44,546 bases of DNA, taken from assembly GCA_902761905.1 (NCBI GenBank), contig CACWMK010000033.1, forward strand, positions 1-44,546, read 5' to 3'. Below the pieces are notes generated by a model. The model saw only the letters and a list, made by a program, of their open reading frames with translations, did no database searches and had not been told where the DNA came from. Below, piece by piece: positions 32,666 to 40,931 of this stretch (positions within the stretch are counted from its first letter, which is position 1; every line of letters starts with the position of its first letter). Position numbers and translations under genes: made by a program. This stretch comes from an uncultured Prevotellaceae bacterium. GTDB lineage: Bacteria; Bacteroidota; Bacteroidia; Bacteroidales; Bacteroidaceae.

Positions 32666-34519
32666 TTAATTCTCGTAGTCGATCTCGTGATCGAGTTTTG
32701 AGAGGAAGTCTTCGTAGACGTCGCGCTCTACGTCGCCCATCTGGAACTCCTTCTCGGCATCCTTGCGTATCTCGGCTATCCATGCGCGACGGGCCTTGAC
32801 ATAGTCCTCGCGGATGCGCTCGCAGGCTGCTTCGTCGAGCTCTGTAAGGTTGTAGTAGTCGAGAATCATCTGATAACTCCAAGCCCAACGGTAGTCGCTG
32901 TAGTTATTGTTGATCTCAGAGAAGCGATCGAGTACCTGCTGGATGTTGTCGATAGCACCATTCTTGATGTCGTCAACCAGGCGCTGTTCCTCGCTCTCAG
33001 GCAACAGCAGTCCGCTCATGTCGATCCAGCGGCCCTTGCCTACTGTGCTTACAGGGCGATCGATAGAGCCGTCCTTCTGTGCACGCTTTAGTACAGCACC
33101 CATGTAGATGCGCAGGGCGATGTCGTAGTACTTAAGTCCCTTGCGCAGCGATGTGGCGTTGATAACATACTCGTGGAAGTTGTATGTAGTAACGTTGTCG
33201 CCTGATGCCTCGCGCAGAGCCTTAAGTATCTTGATACCCTCAACAATCTCGCCCACGGTGAATGGTGACAACCAGTCGAAGTTGATGATAGACTTACGCG
33301 ACTGCTTACTGCGCTTGTCGCGCTTAGGCCACTTCTTGATGTCACGATACAGACCAACGGTGGTGATGTTGCGTCCTGGCACCAGATAGCAGTCGTCGCC
33401 ATAGGCCAGCAGATAGCTGAATGGCAGGTTGCGTGTGTCAGGATGGTGCATCAGCTTACCAAAGCACACTGAGAATGCACCTATAGTGGCAGGCATAAGC
33501 ACGTATGCACCTGAGGCGGTCTTAGTGCCTCGCTCCAGTGTACCATAGTGCATTGGGCCCATCTTGTAGGCGTGGTTAGAGAAGTTGGTGTTTGAGCCGG
33601 CGTTGTAGAACGAGAACTCGCCACCAATCAGCAGCGAACTCTTGTGGTGGGATGCTGAGAACGGACCGCAGAATGCTGCACAAGCCTCGCCATTGGCCAT
33701 AAACGAGTTGGCAAAGAACAGGCTGGCCTCAGCTGTAAATCCATTGGTTATCTGACAGGCCTCGCCCACAAAGCAATCCTGCATCTTTACAGAGTTGTTG
33801 ATAGAGCAACCATCACAAATGATAGAGTTCTCGCAAATAACACCTGTGCCGATGAATACAGGGGCATCCATAGATGACATCACCGTACACTCAGAGAGGC
33901 GGGCAGCACCACTGATTTCGCAGTCGCCCTTGATGATAGTGTTGGTGATATCCTTGGCATTGATAATCTTAACGTTGTTGCCGATATAGCCGCGATCAGG
34001 ACGCGATATACGCAGTTCATCCTCGATCATCTGCTGCAGGGCCTGACGCAGGCTCTTATCGGTGTTGTGCTTAACCATAAACGAGGCCAACTGGCTGTTC
34101 AACTCGCGGAAGATGGTTACATTGCCATCGCCCATCTCGTTGAGTACTGAGATGACAGAGCCCTCGCCGTAGGTAGCATCGTCGGTAGTCTCGAGCGTAC
34201 ATATATTAGATATGTAGCAGTCGTTGCCGATGGTGTAGTTATTGATGTAGTTACCAATCTTCTCAATCAGACAGTCGTTGCCCACTGTCACATTACGTAG
34301 TGTGGCATCATTGATACCAGAGTGCTTAACAAAACCTTTACTTACCTCAACCATCTTGTCGAACGATCCCAGACGGATGTCGCCATAGAAGATGACGCGA
34401 TGGAAGTTGTAAGGTTTAAAGTTCTCGTCGACTAATACGCGCTGCCAGTCCTCGGCCCAGCACACGTTGTTTTCCAAAACGTCGATTTCGTTTTGGGTTA
34501 GTTGTCTGTAATTACTCAT
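32666..34519 (-). CDS. DUF4954-type protein with left-handed beta-helix repeats
   Basis: The 617-residue protein starts with MSNYRQLTQNEIDVLENN and contains many hexapeptide-like repeats between about residues 70 and 330 (for example VTVGNDCLIEKIG, YTIGNDCYISNICTL, IIKGDCEISGAARL), which form a left-handed beta helix as in acyltransferases and sugar nucleotide enzymes. The C-terminal third is helical. This arrangement is that of the DUF4954 proteins common in Bacteroidales, of unknown function. ATG 34519 was chosen because the longer frame lies inside hflX. It overlaps the end of hflX by 8 nt, so it is co-transcribed with it and may be related to ribosome or stress physiology, but I see no direct link. 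Confidence 0.8.
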   Translation of the reverse strand: MSNYRQLTQNEIDVLENNVCWAEDWQRVLVDENFKPYNFHRVIFYGDIRLGSFDKMVEVSKGFVKHSGINDATLRNVTVGNDCLIEKIGNYINNYTIGNDCYISNICTLETTDDATYGEGSVISVLNEMGDGNVTIFRELNSQLASFMVKHNTDKSLRQALQQMIEDELRISRPDRGYIGNNVKIINAKDITNTIIKGDCEISGAARLSECTVMSSMDAPVFIGTGVICENSIICDGCSINNSVKMQDCFVGEACQITNGFTAEASLFFANSFMANGEACAAFCGPFSASHHKSSLLIGGEFSFYNAGSNTNFSNHAYKMGPMHYGTLERGTKTASGAYVLMPATIGAFSVCFGKLMHHPDTRNLPFSYLLAYGDDCYLVPGRNITTVGLYRDIKKWPKRDKRSKQSRKSIINFDWLSPFTVGEIVEGIKILKALREASGDNVTTYNFHEYVINATSLRKGLKYYDIALRIYMGAVLKRAQKDGSIDRPVSTVGKGRWIDMSGLLLPESEEQRLVDDIKNGAIDNIQQVLDRFSEINNNYSDYRWAWSYQMILDYYNLTELDEAACERIREDYVKARRAWIAEIRKDAEKEFQMGDVERDVYEDFLSKLDHEIDYEN

Positions 34520-35843
34520 AATCTTGATATAAAAAATCGTTATACGGATATTTCTGTACGTGGAGCTCGCGCACACGCTTGTACATAGTGTCGCGCAGCT
34601 CGTCGATATTCTCCTTCTTCTTGGCCGATATGAACAGGCACTCCAGGTAGTGCTGGTTCTCGCCTGTGCGAGCCATCCAACTCTTCTCAAGGTCCATCAG
34701 TGTCATATTCTCCTTGGTGGCAGGCGTGAGGTCGTCTTCCTCCTTCTCCACCCATGTGTAGGCATCAATCTTGTTGAACACCAGCATGGCAGGCTTGTCG
34801 GCACATCCCAGTTCCTTCAGTGTCTCTTCGACCACACGTATCTGTTCCTCGAAGTCTGGGTGTGATATGTCAACAACGTGTACCAGCAGGTCGGCCTCGC
34901 GCACCTCGTCGAGGGTGCTCTTGAAGCTCTCAACCAGGTCTGAGGGCAACTTGCGGATAAATCCTACTGTATCGGCCAACAGGAATGGCAGATTGTCGAT
35001 AGTCATCTTGCGCACAGTGGTGTCGAGCGTGGCAAACAGCTTATTCTCGGCAAACACCTCGCTCTTGGCCAGCAGGTTCATCATGGTGCTCTTACCTACG
35101 TTGGTGTATCCCACGAGGGCAACACGAATCAGTCGACCACGATTCTTGCGCTGGGTGGTCTTCTGCTTGTCGATCTCAGCCAGGCGCTGCTTGAGCAGCG
35201 TGATGCGCTGCAGGATGATACGACGGTCCATCTCAAGCTGTGTCTCACCAGGACCACGCAATCCTACAGAACCCTTACCACCACCAGAGCCTGATCCACC
35301 ACCCTGACGCTCAAGGTGGGTCCACAGGCGCTGCAGTCGTGGCAGCATATAGCGGTGCTGCGCCAACTCTACCTGAGCCTTAGCCTCGGCAGTCTGAGCG
35401 CGCATGGCAAAGATGTCTAATATAAGAGAGGTACGATCGAGGATTTTTACCTGCAGTTCCTTCTCGATATTACGCATCTGCTTGGCGCTGAGTTCATCAT
35501 CGAAGATGACCATACCCACAGGCTGTGGGGCATCTGACTCATCGAGCAGTCCATCGGCAAACAGCGATGCATCCTGTGCATCGAGCCAGTCGTCGTAAGC
35601 GTCCTGGCATTGCTTTATATATTCCTTAATCTCAAGCAGCTTACCGCTACCCACGTATGTAGTCTGACTGGGTCCACCCACCTTTTGGGTGAATCGCTTA
35701 ACGGTGACAGCTCCTGCTGTATCGGCAAGAAACTCCAACTCGTCGAGATATTCTTTTGTCTTAGCTTCGTCCTGCTCCTTGGTGATAAGACCCACCAGCA
35801 CTGCAGTCTCGGCTTTAGCTTCTGATATTACAAACTCTTTCAA
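34512..35843 (-). CDS. hflX: GTPase HflX
   Basis: The 443-residue protein is HflX, a ribosome-binding GTPase that rescues or splits stalled ribosomes. It has the N-terminal HflX domain, the conserved GPGETQLEMDRR linker near 205-216, G1 GYTNVGKST, G3 DTVGF and G4 NKID. The start is a TTG at 35843; no other in-frame start lies close by and MKEFVISEAKAETAVLVG is the usual family beginning. A TAATTTTG -7 box (35877-35870) lies 27 nt upstream. Confidence 0.93.
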   Translation of the reverse strand: MKEFVISEAKAETAVLVGLITKEQDEAKTKEYLDELEFLADTAGAVTVKRFTQKVGGPSQTTYVGSGKLLEIKEYIKQCQDAYDDWLDAQDASLFADGLLDESDAPQPVGMVIFDDELSAKQMRNIEKELQVKILDRTSLILDIFAMRAQTAEAKAQVELAQHRYMLPRLQRLWTHLERQGGGSGSGGGKGSVGLRGPGETQLEMDRRIILQRITLLKQRLAEIDKQKTTQRKNRGRLIRVALVGYTNVGKSTMMNLLAKSEVFAENKLFATLDTTVRKMTIDNLPFLLADTVGFIRKLPSDLVESFKSTLDEVREADLLVHVVDISHPDFEEQIRVVEETLKELGCADKPAMLVFNKIDAYTWVEKEEDDLTPATKENMTLMDLEKSWMARTGENQHYLECLFISAKKKENIDELRDTMYKRVRELHVQKYPYNDFLYQDYE

Positions 35844-35869
35844 TTGACTATTTTTCTATTTTTTCGGCA

Positions 35870-35959
35870 CAAAATTATAGAAAAAACTTCGCGCGATGAA
35901 AAAAAATATGTTAATCCGTGTTAATCTGCGGTCAAAAATAAAAATTCGTTGTATTTTTG
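35870..35959. promoter_or_regulatory. Divergent -7 boxes of hflX and nagB
   Basis: Minus-strand TAATTTTG at 35877-35870 serves hflX, and plus-strand TATTTTTG at 35952-35959 serves nagB, giving a leader of about 30 nt for nagB. The -33 sites are not clear. Confidence 0.55.
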
Positions 35960-35996
35960 CACGGAATTAAGAACCAAACTTAAAACAAATAGTATT

Positions 35997-36791
35997 ATGA
36001 GAGTAATTATTCAGAGTGACTATCAGAAAATGTCACAGTGGGCCGCAAACCACGTTATCGAGAGAATCAATGCGTTCAACCCAACACCAGACAAGAAGTT
36101 TGTACTGGGTCTTCCCACAGGTTCATCGCCAGTAGGTATGTACAATGCACTGGTAGAGGCTAACCGTGCCGGTAAGGTTTCATTTAAGAACGTTATCACA
36201 TTTAATATGGACGAGTATGTAGGTCTGCCAGAGACTCACCCTGAGAGCTACCACGCTTTCATGGCTCGCAACCTGTTTGACCACATCGACTGTCCAAAGG
36301 AGAATATCCACATCCTGAATGGTAATGCTGCCGACCTGCAGGCTGAGTGCAAGCACTACGAGGAGATGATTAAGGAGGCAGGTGGTATCGACCTGTTCAT
36401 CGGTGGTATCGGTCCTGATGGTCACATCGCATTCAACGAGCCAGGTTCATCACTGACCAGTCGTACACGTATGAAGACCCTGACCACAGATACTCGTATT
36501 GCCAACAGCCGTTTCTTTGGTGGCAAGCCTGAGAACGTACCTGCACACGCACTGACAGTAGGCGTAGGCACAGTGATGGGTGCTCGCGAGGTAATGATTC
36601 TGGTTAACGGTCATGGCAAGGCTCGCGCTATGCAGGCTGCCATCGAGGGTGCTGTAAACCACATGTGGACAATCTCTGCACTGCAGATGCACGAGCACGG
36701 AATCATCGTGAGCGATGAGGAGGCTGCCGACGAGCTGAAGGTTTCTACCTACAAGTACTTCAAGGATATCGAGAACGATCAGCTGCTGTAA
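35997..36791 (+). CDS. nagB: Glucosamine-6-phosphate deaminase
   Basis: The 264-residue protein converts glucosamine-6-phosphate to fructose-6-phosphate and ammonia, linking amino-sugar breakdown to glycolysis. It has the sugar-phosphate-binding LGLPTGSSP, the catalytic base loop FNMDEYVGL (D72 type) and [11 protein letters not shown] with the catalytic D141, H143 and E148 equivalents, the last forming the relay. The longer frame begins in the promoter; ATG 35997 gives the usual length. The GH97 gene follows after 68 nt and may be read from the same promoter. Confidence 0.95.
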   Translation: MRVIIQSDYQKMSQWAANHVIERINAFNPTPDKKFVLGLPTGSSPVGMYNALVEANRAGKVSFKNVITFNMDEYVGLPETHPESYHAFMARNLFDHIDCPKENIHILNGNAADLQAECKHYEEMIKEAGGIDLFIGGIGPDGHIAFNEPGSSLTSRTRMKTLTTDTRIANSRFFGGKPENVPAHALTVGVGTVMGAREVMILVNGHGKARAMQAAIEGAVNHMWTISALQMHEHGIIVSDEEAADELKVSTYKYFKDIENDQLL

Positions 36792-36859
36792 GATTAAAGA
36801 TTAAACATTCTTGGCAAGCCAAGCGGCAAAGCCGAGCGAAAAATTAAACATTAAACATT

Positions 36860-38806
36860 TTGAAAAAAATAGTTTTATCGATAATGCTGGCGTCATCAGT
36901 CCTTTGCTGGGCTGATGACGTTCGCATTTCATCGCCTAACGGGAGTTTGGTGGTGACTGTGAGTGATGCTGGTGGACGATTGTATTACTCAGTAAAACTG
37001 GATGGCCAGCAGGTGCTGGAGCCATCGGCGCTGGGACTGAAGACTAGTATGGGCGATATTACACGCGACCTGAAGATCGTGGAGTCGAGCCAAGAGGCTG
37101 TCAACACAACCTACCAGATGCGTGGTACCAAGGCTTCGCAGGCCACATACCAGGCCAACGCGCTGACATTCAAGGTGGAGAGCAAGGAGGGACTGAAGTT
37201 CAGAATGCAGTTCCAGGTGAGCAACAATGACATAGCTTATCGCTACACCATGTCGCGCAAAAACCTGAAAGGTCGTGAGTACAAGCGCGTGCGCATACTG
37301 TCGGAACTCAGCAGCTTTAATCTGCCTGAGGGTACTACCACTTTCATATCGCCACAGATAGGCCCTGAGAGTGGTTGGGAGCAGACCAAGCCATCGTATG
37401 AGGAGGGCTACTCTAACGACGCGCCTATGAACAAACCATCGCAGTATGGTCATGGTTACATATTCCCTGCCCTATTCCATCTGCCTAACGGATGGATGCT
37501 GGTGAGCGAGACTGGTGTTACAGGCGGCTACTGCGGTAGTCATCTGAGCGATTATCAGGCTGGTATAGGCTATAAAGTAGCTTATCCTGACAATGGCGAG
37601 AACAATGGCTTTGGTATAGACCATGCAGCCATCCCCCTGCCTGGAGCAACACCTTGGCGCACCATCACAGTGGGCAGCACACTTAAGCCCATCCTTGAGA
37701 CCACTATCAGCTATGATGTGGTGGAACCTCAGTTTAAGGCATCAACAAACTATAAGCCAGGACGCTACACATGGAGCTGGCTGATAGGTCAGGACAACTC
37801 TATCAACTACGACGATCAAGTGCGTTTCATCGACCTGGCATCGGCCATGGGATTCGAGTACTGTCTGGTGGACAACTGGTGGGATCAGAACATAGGTCGT
37901 GAGAAGATAGCAGAGTTGTCGAAATATGCCCAAAGCAAGGGTGTACACCTGCTGATGTGGTATAACAGCAATGGTTTCTGGAACGACGCCCCACAGACAC
38001 CTCGCAACTGCATGAACACAGCTGTGGCACGCGAGCGCGAGATGTCGTGGCTAGAGAGCATTGGCGTAAAGGGTATAAAGGTTGACTTCTTTGGTGGCGA
38101 CAAGCAGGAGACCATGCAGCTGTATGAGGACATTCTCTCAGATGCTAACCGTCATGGACTGCAGGTGGTATTCCATGGTTGCACAGTGCCTCGTGGTTGG
38201 GAGCGTATGTATCCTAACTTTGTAGCTTCGGAGGCTGTGCTGGCATCAGAGAACCTGTTCTTTGGCGAGGGTGCTACCATCAGCGAGGGATTCGACTTGA
38301 CACTCCACCCCTTCTGTCGTAATGCATCTGCATCGATGGACTGGGGAGGCATCATCATGAACAAGTGGATGTCGACCGACAACAAGAGTCGTCACACGCG
38401 TAAGACTACTGATATCTTTGAACTTGCCACAGGCATAACCATGCAGACATCAGTGCAGTGCGTGGCCATGCAGCCCAACAACCTGCAGGAGTTGCCACAG
38501 TTTGAGATGGACTATCTGCGCCAGTTGCCTACCACCTGGCAGGAGACACGATTCATCGACGGTTATCCTGGTAAGTATGTAGTGATGGCACGTAAGGCTA
38601 CCAACGGTCAGTGGTACATCGCAGGACTAAATGCCCAGAAGACTCCACTCACACTGACGCTTAACCTCACAGAATATGGCGACGGGCTGTCGAAGTTGCT
38701 CATCGACGACAAGAAGATGCAGCCCACACAGCAACAGCTGAAAAAGGACAAGAAAGGGAACGTGAAAGTGACCATCCAACCCAACGGAGGTCTGGTCATC
38801 TACTAA
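36860..38806 (+). CDS. GH97 family alpha-glycosidase, exported
   Basis: The 648-residue protein belongs to glycoside hydrolase family 97. A signal peptide (MKKIVLSIMLASSVLCWA) directly follows a TTG start codon; no upstream ATG is in frame. It has the N-terminal beta-sandwich (about 20-290), a TIM barrel (290-560) and a C-terminal beta domain. The residue D409 in GIKVDFFGGD sits where retaining members have their nucleophile, so alpha-galactosidase-type activity is more likely than SusB-type inverting alpha-glucosidase. E470 lies in LFFGEGA. It should act in the periplasm on oligosaccharides. A perfect hairpin terminator follows the stop. Confidence 0.88.
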   Translation: MKKIVLSIMLASSVLCWADDVRISSPNGSLVVTVSDAGGRLYYSVKLDGQQVLEPSALGLKTSMGDITRDLKIVESSQEAVNTTYQMRGTKASQATYQANALTFKVESKEGLKFRMQFQVSNNDIAYRYTMSRKNLKGREYKRVRILSELSSFNLPEGTTTFISPQIGPESGWEQTKPSYEEGYSNDAPMNKPSQYGHGYIFPALFHLPNGWMLVSETGVTGGYCGSHLSDYQAGIGYKVAYPDNGENNGFGIDHAAIPLPGATPWRTITVGSTLKPILETTISYDVVEPQFKASTNYKPGRYTWSWLIGQDNSINYDDQVRFIDLASAMGFEYCLVDNWWDQNIGREKIAELSKYAQSKGVHLLMWYNSNGFWNDAPQTPRNCMNTAVAREREMSWLESIGVKGIKVDFFGGDKQETMQLYEDILSDANRHGLQVVFHGCTVPRGWERMYPNFVASEAVLASENLFFGEGATISEGFDLTLHPFCRNASASMDWGGIIMNKWMSTDNKSRHTRKTTDIFELATGITMQTSVQCVAMQPNNLQELPQFEMDYLRQLPTTWQETRFIDGYPGKYVVMARKATNGQWYIAGLNAQKTPLTLTLNLTEYGDGLSKLLIDDKKMQPTQQQLKKDKKGNVKVTIQPNGGLVIY

Positions 38807-38810
38807 ATAA

Positions 38811-38839
38811 GAAATCCCCACCAGGACGGTGGGGATTTC
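38811..38839. terminator. Bidirectional terminator between GH97 and GH67
   Basis: A perfect 12-bp stem, GAAATCCCCACC / GGTGGGGATTTC, with a 5-nt loop lies between the two convergent stops at 38806 and 38841. Confidence 0.88.
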
Positions 38840-38840
38840 A

Positions 38841-40820
38841 TTATTTATTGAAACTACTGAAGTAATCCATGCAGACTTTCTTCCATTCCTTGGCATTATC
38901 CAGTTGATGCTGCAGTCGTGCGTCAACCTCCTGCCAACGCTGTTCGTCGATGTAGGGCTTGGCCTCGTTCCATGTCTTAATAAAGTCCTCAACCTCGTGT
39001 ACACCACGTGTGTAGTGGAAGTTCATCTCCTCAAGCACTGTGCGTCCGCTCTTCATACGATAGCTCCATGGCACACGATGGAACCACAGCAGATATCGCT
39101 CAGGGCATGTGTTGATGTCATCATACATCTGGCAGTATGGCTCGCGATACTGGGCTGTAGCGTTTGAACCTGTGTGAGTACGATCGAAACCTATCGAGTC
39201 GTTGTTTGCCTTGTGGTAGTATACTGGACACCATTCGATAGGGGCGTTGGGCTGAAACTCTGCAGGACCAGGGCCATAGTGATGGTCGAACGTGAAGATG
39301 TGGTGCAGTCCGATAGGCATCATGTAGTCGACGCAGGCTTCGCGTGAGCGAAGCATCACGCTCAGGAGCCCTGCCAGGGGACAGGTTCCTGGCATGCATT
39401 GCTGCTTGTTTGTTTCTGCCAGGGGACAGGTTCCTGGCAGGCATTGCTGCTTGTTCGTTTCTGCCAGGAACCTGTCCCCTGGCAGGCAGAATGTGGCTTT
39501 CAGCCATTCTGTAGCGATTTGCTCGCTAGTCAGGTATGGATTCCATGCCAATCGACCAAATGCGTACCAGTTGGCCTGTGAGAAGTGATGACCACACCAG
39601 TTCTTGTCCAGTCCGATGTTGGCCACACCTGCTATACCCACCAGTTTCTCTGGTGCTACATAGCTGAAGAACTCGCGCCACATTGGGGCGAGATAGACCA
39701 GATGGCGGCTTTGACCCAGATACTCCTGTGTAATCTGGAGCTCAGCCATCTGCTTTGTGTTTTTGATATTATCGAAGATAGGAGCGTATGGTTCGCGTGG
39801 CTGGAAGTCCAGAGGACCATTCTTTGACTGCAGGATAACATTGTCTCTGAATTTGCCATCCAGAGGTGCAAACTCGCTTACGGCCTGCTTTACACGATCC
39901 TCGCCCTTGTGTGCAGCACCGTATACAAAGCTACGCCACATGATGATACCACCATAAGGCTTAACAGCATCTGCCAGCATATTTGCGCCGTCAGCATGAG
40001 TGCGATTATAGTCAAACGGACCAGGCTGACCCTCACTGTTGGCCTTTACCAGAAATCCGCCAAAGTCTGGTATCTGCTCATATATCTCCTTGGCCTTAGC
40101 CTTCCACCAAGCCTTTACCTGTGGGTTCAGCGGGTCGGCAGTCTTCAGCGCCTTACCCTTGTTGAAGCCCTTGGCAGGGATTGACATTGGCGATGCAAAG
40201 TTTACCGACAGATAGACCTTGATGCCGTATGGGCGCAGTATATCAGCTATCTCGCTCACCTTATTAATATATATAGCCGACAGCATCATTGGCGATGCGT
40301 TTACATTGTTGAGCACAGTTCCATTGATGCCCACAGAGGCATTGGCACGGGCGTATTCCTTTATCAGTTCCTTGTCGATGGGCTGTGGACGCCAGAGCTT
40401 ACTGTTGCGGCGTGTCTGTGGATCTTCGAGAGCCCAGAAGATGCTCTTGCCTGCATAACCACGCTCGATACTGGCATCGAGGTTGTCCCAGTGGTTAAGT
40501 ATGCGCAACTTGTAGAATGGTTTGCTGCCCTTTGTCTCACCACGCAGATAGGCGTATGCACCATACAGCAATCCTATTTCGCCCTTAGCAGTAATCTTGT
40601 TGCCATCGATACGATATTCATCGTCCTCCATCTTCTGGTCGAGTAGCAACTCAACATTGTTCTTGCTGAAGCTTACCAGTTCCTCAGCAGCCTTGCACTT
40701 AGGGCCTTTTACCACGGCTTTGCCATTTTGTTCAAATCTTAGCCATAGCTTATGGCCATCCTCTGCTTTTGCTATCCCTGCAAAAGCAATCATCAGAATG
40801 AGTAATGATAGTTTCTTCAT
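38841..40820 (-). CDS. GH67 alpha-glucuronidase with an in-frame repeat insertion
   Basis: The 659-residue exported enzyme (signal peptide 1-19) belongs to GH67 and removes methyl-glucuronic acid side chains from xylo-oligosaccharides. The catalytic acid E263 (VKANSEGQPGP) and the base pair D338 and E343 (PLDFQPREP) are present, and the C-terminal DYMMPIGLHHIF block is typical. Between TF (444) and SVML (487) a stretch of about 40 residues, rich in Cys, Gly and Pro with the repeat LAETNKQQC, is encoded by the dispersed palindromic repeat at 39371-39485. It preserves the frame. It lies in a loop of the C-terminal domain and may or may not affect activity. ATG 40820 was chosen; 40826 is also possible. 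Confidence 0.85.
   Translation of the reverse strand: MKKLSLLILMIAFAGIAKAEDGHKLWLRFEQNGKAVVKGPKCKAAEELVSFSKNNVELLLDQKMEDDEYRIDGNKITAKGEIGLLYGAYAYLRGETKGSKPFYKLRILNHWDNLDASIERGYAGKSIFWALEDPQTRRNSKLWRPQPIDKELIKEYARANASVGINGTVLNNVNASPMMLSAIYINKVSEIADILRPYGIKVYLSVNFASPMSIPAKGFNKGKALKTADPLNPQVKAWWKAKAKEIYEQIPDFGGFLVKANSEGQPGPFDYNRTHADGANMLADAVKPYGGIIMWRSFVYGAAHKGEDRVKQAVSEFAPLDGKFRDNVILQSKNGPLDFQPREPYAPIFDNIKNTKQMAELQITQEYLGQSRHLVYLAPMWREFFSYVAPEKLVGIAGVANIGLDKNWCGHHFSQANWYAFGRLAWNPYLTSEQIATEWLKATFCLPGDRFLAETNKQQCLPGTCPLAETNKQQCMPGTCPLAGLLSVMLRSREACVDYMMPIGLHHIFTFDHHYGPGPAEFQPNAPIEWCPVYYHKANNDSIGFDRTHTGSNATAQYREPYCQMYDDINTCPERYLLWFHRVPWSYRMKSGRTVLEEMNFHYTRGVHEVEDFIKTWNEAKPYIDEQRWQEVDARLQHQLDNAKEWKKVCMDYFSSFNK
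39371..39485. repeat. Three-copy dispersed palindromic repeat inserted in the GH67 gene
   Basis: Two direct copies of a 45-bp unit (39371-39415 and 39416-39460) are followed by one inverted copy of the core (39461-39485). The core is the palindrome CTGCCAGG-N9-CCTGGCAG, and the spacer reads GCATTGCTGCTTGTT(T/C)GTTT. Core copies 2 and 3 are exact reverse complements and would form a 25-bp hairpin. Further copies of the core lie at 43818-43842 and, degenerate, at 44436-44458. Confidence 0.88.
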
Positions 40821-40843
40821 ATACATAATTGATTATTTTGCCG

Positions 40844-40903
40844 CAAAATTACGAAATAATTATCAATTATCAATTGTCAATTATCAATTATTTCGTATCT
40901 TTG
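40844..40903. promoter_or_regulatory. Divergent promoters of GH67 and GH35
   Basis: On the minus strand TAATTTTG (40851-40844) serves GH67 and on the plus strand TATCTTTG (40896-40903), with TTG at 40874-40876 and 19 nt between, serves GH35. Between them the sequence ATTATCAATT is repeated in a run of direct and inverted copies (40858-40890), which may be a regulator site. Confidence 0.65.
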
Positions 40904-40931
40904 CACCAAATAATGAAATAAAAGATACAAA

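Noticed and set aside
36810-36823. CTTGGC-AA-GCCAAG hairpin between nagB and the GH97 gene as a terminator
   Set aside because: No T tract follows, and the 68-nt gap looks like an intra-operon spacer, so termination is not supported.
39371-39485. Possible CRISPR array in the GH67 gene
   Set aside because: Only two direct 45-bp units plus an inverted copy; the unit lies in an open coding frame and the spacers are almost identical, unlike CRISPR spacers.
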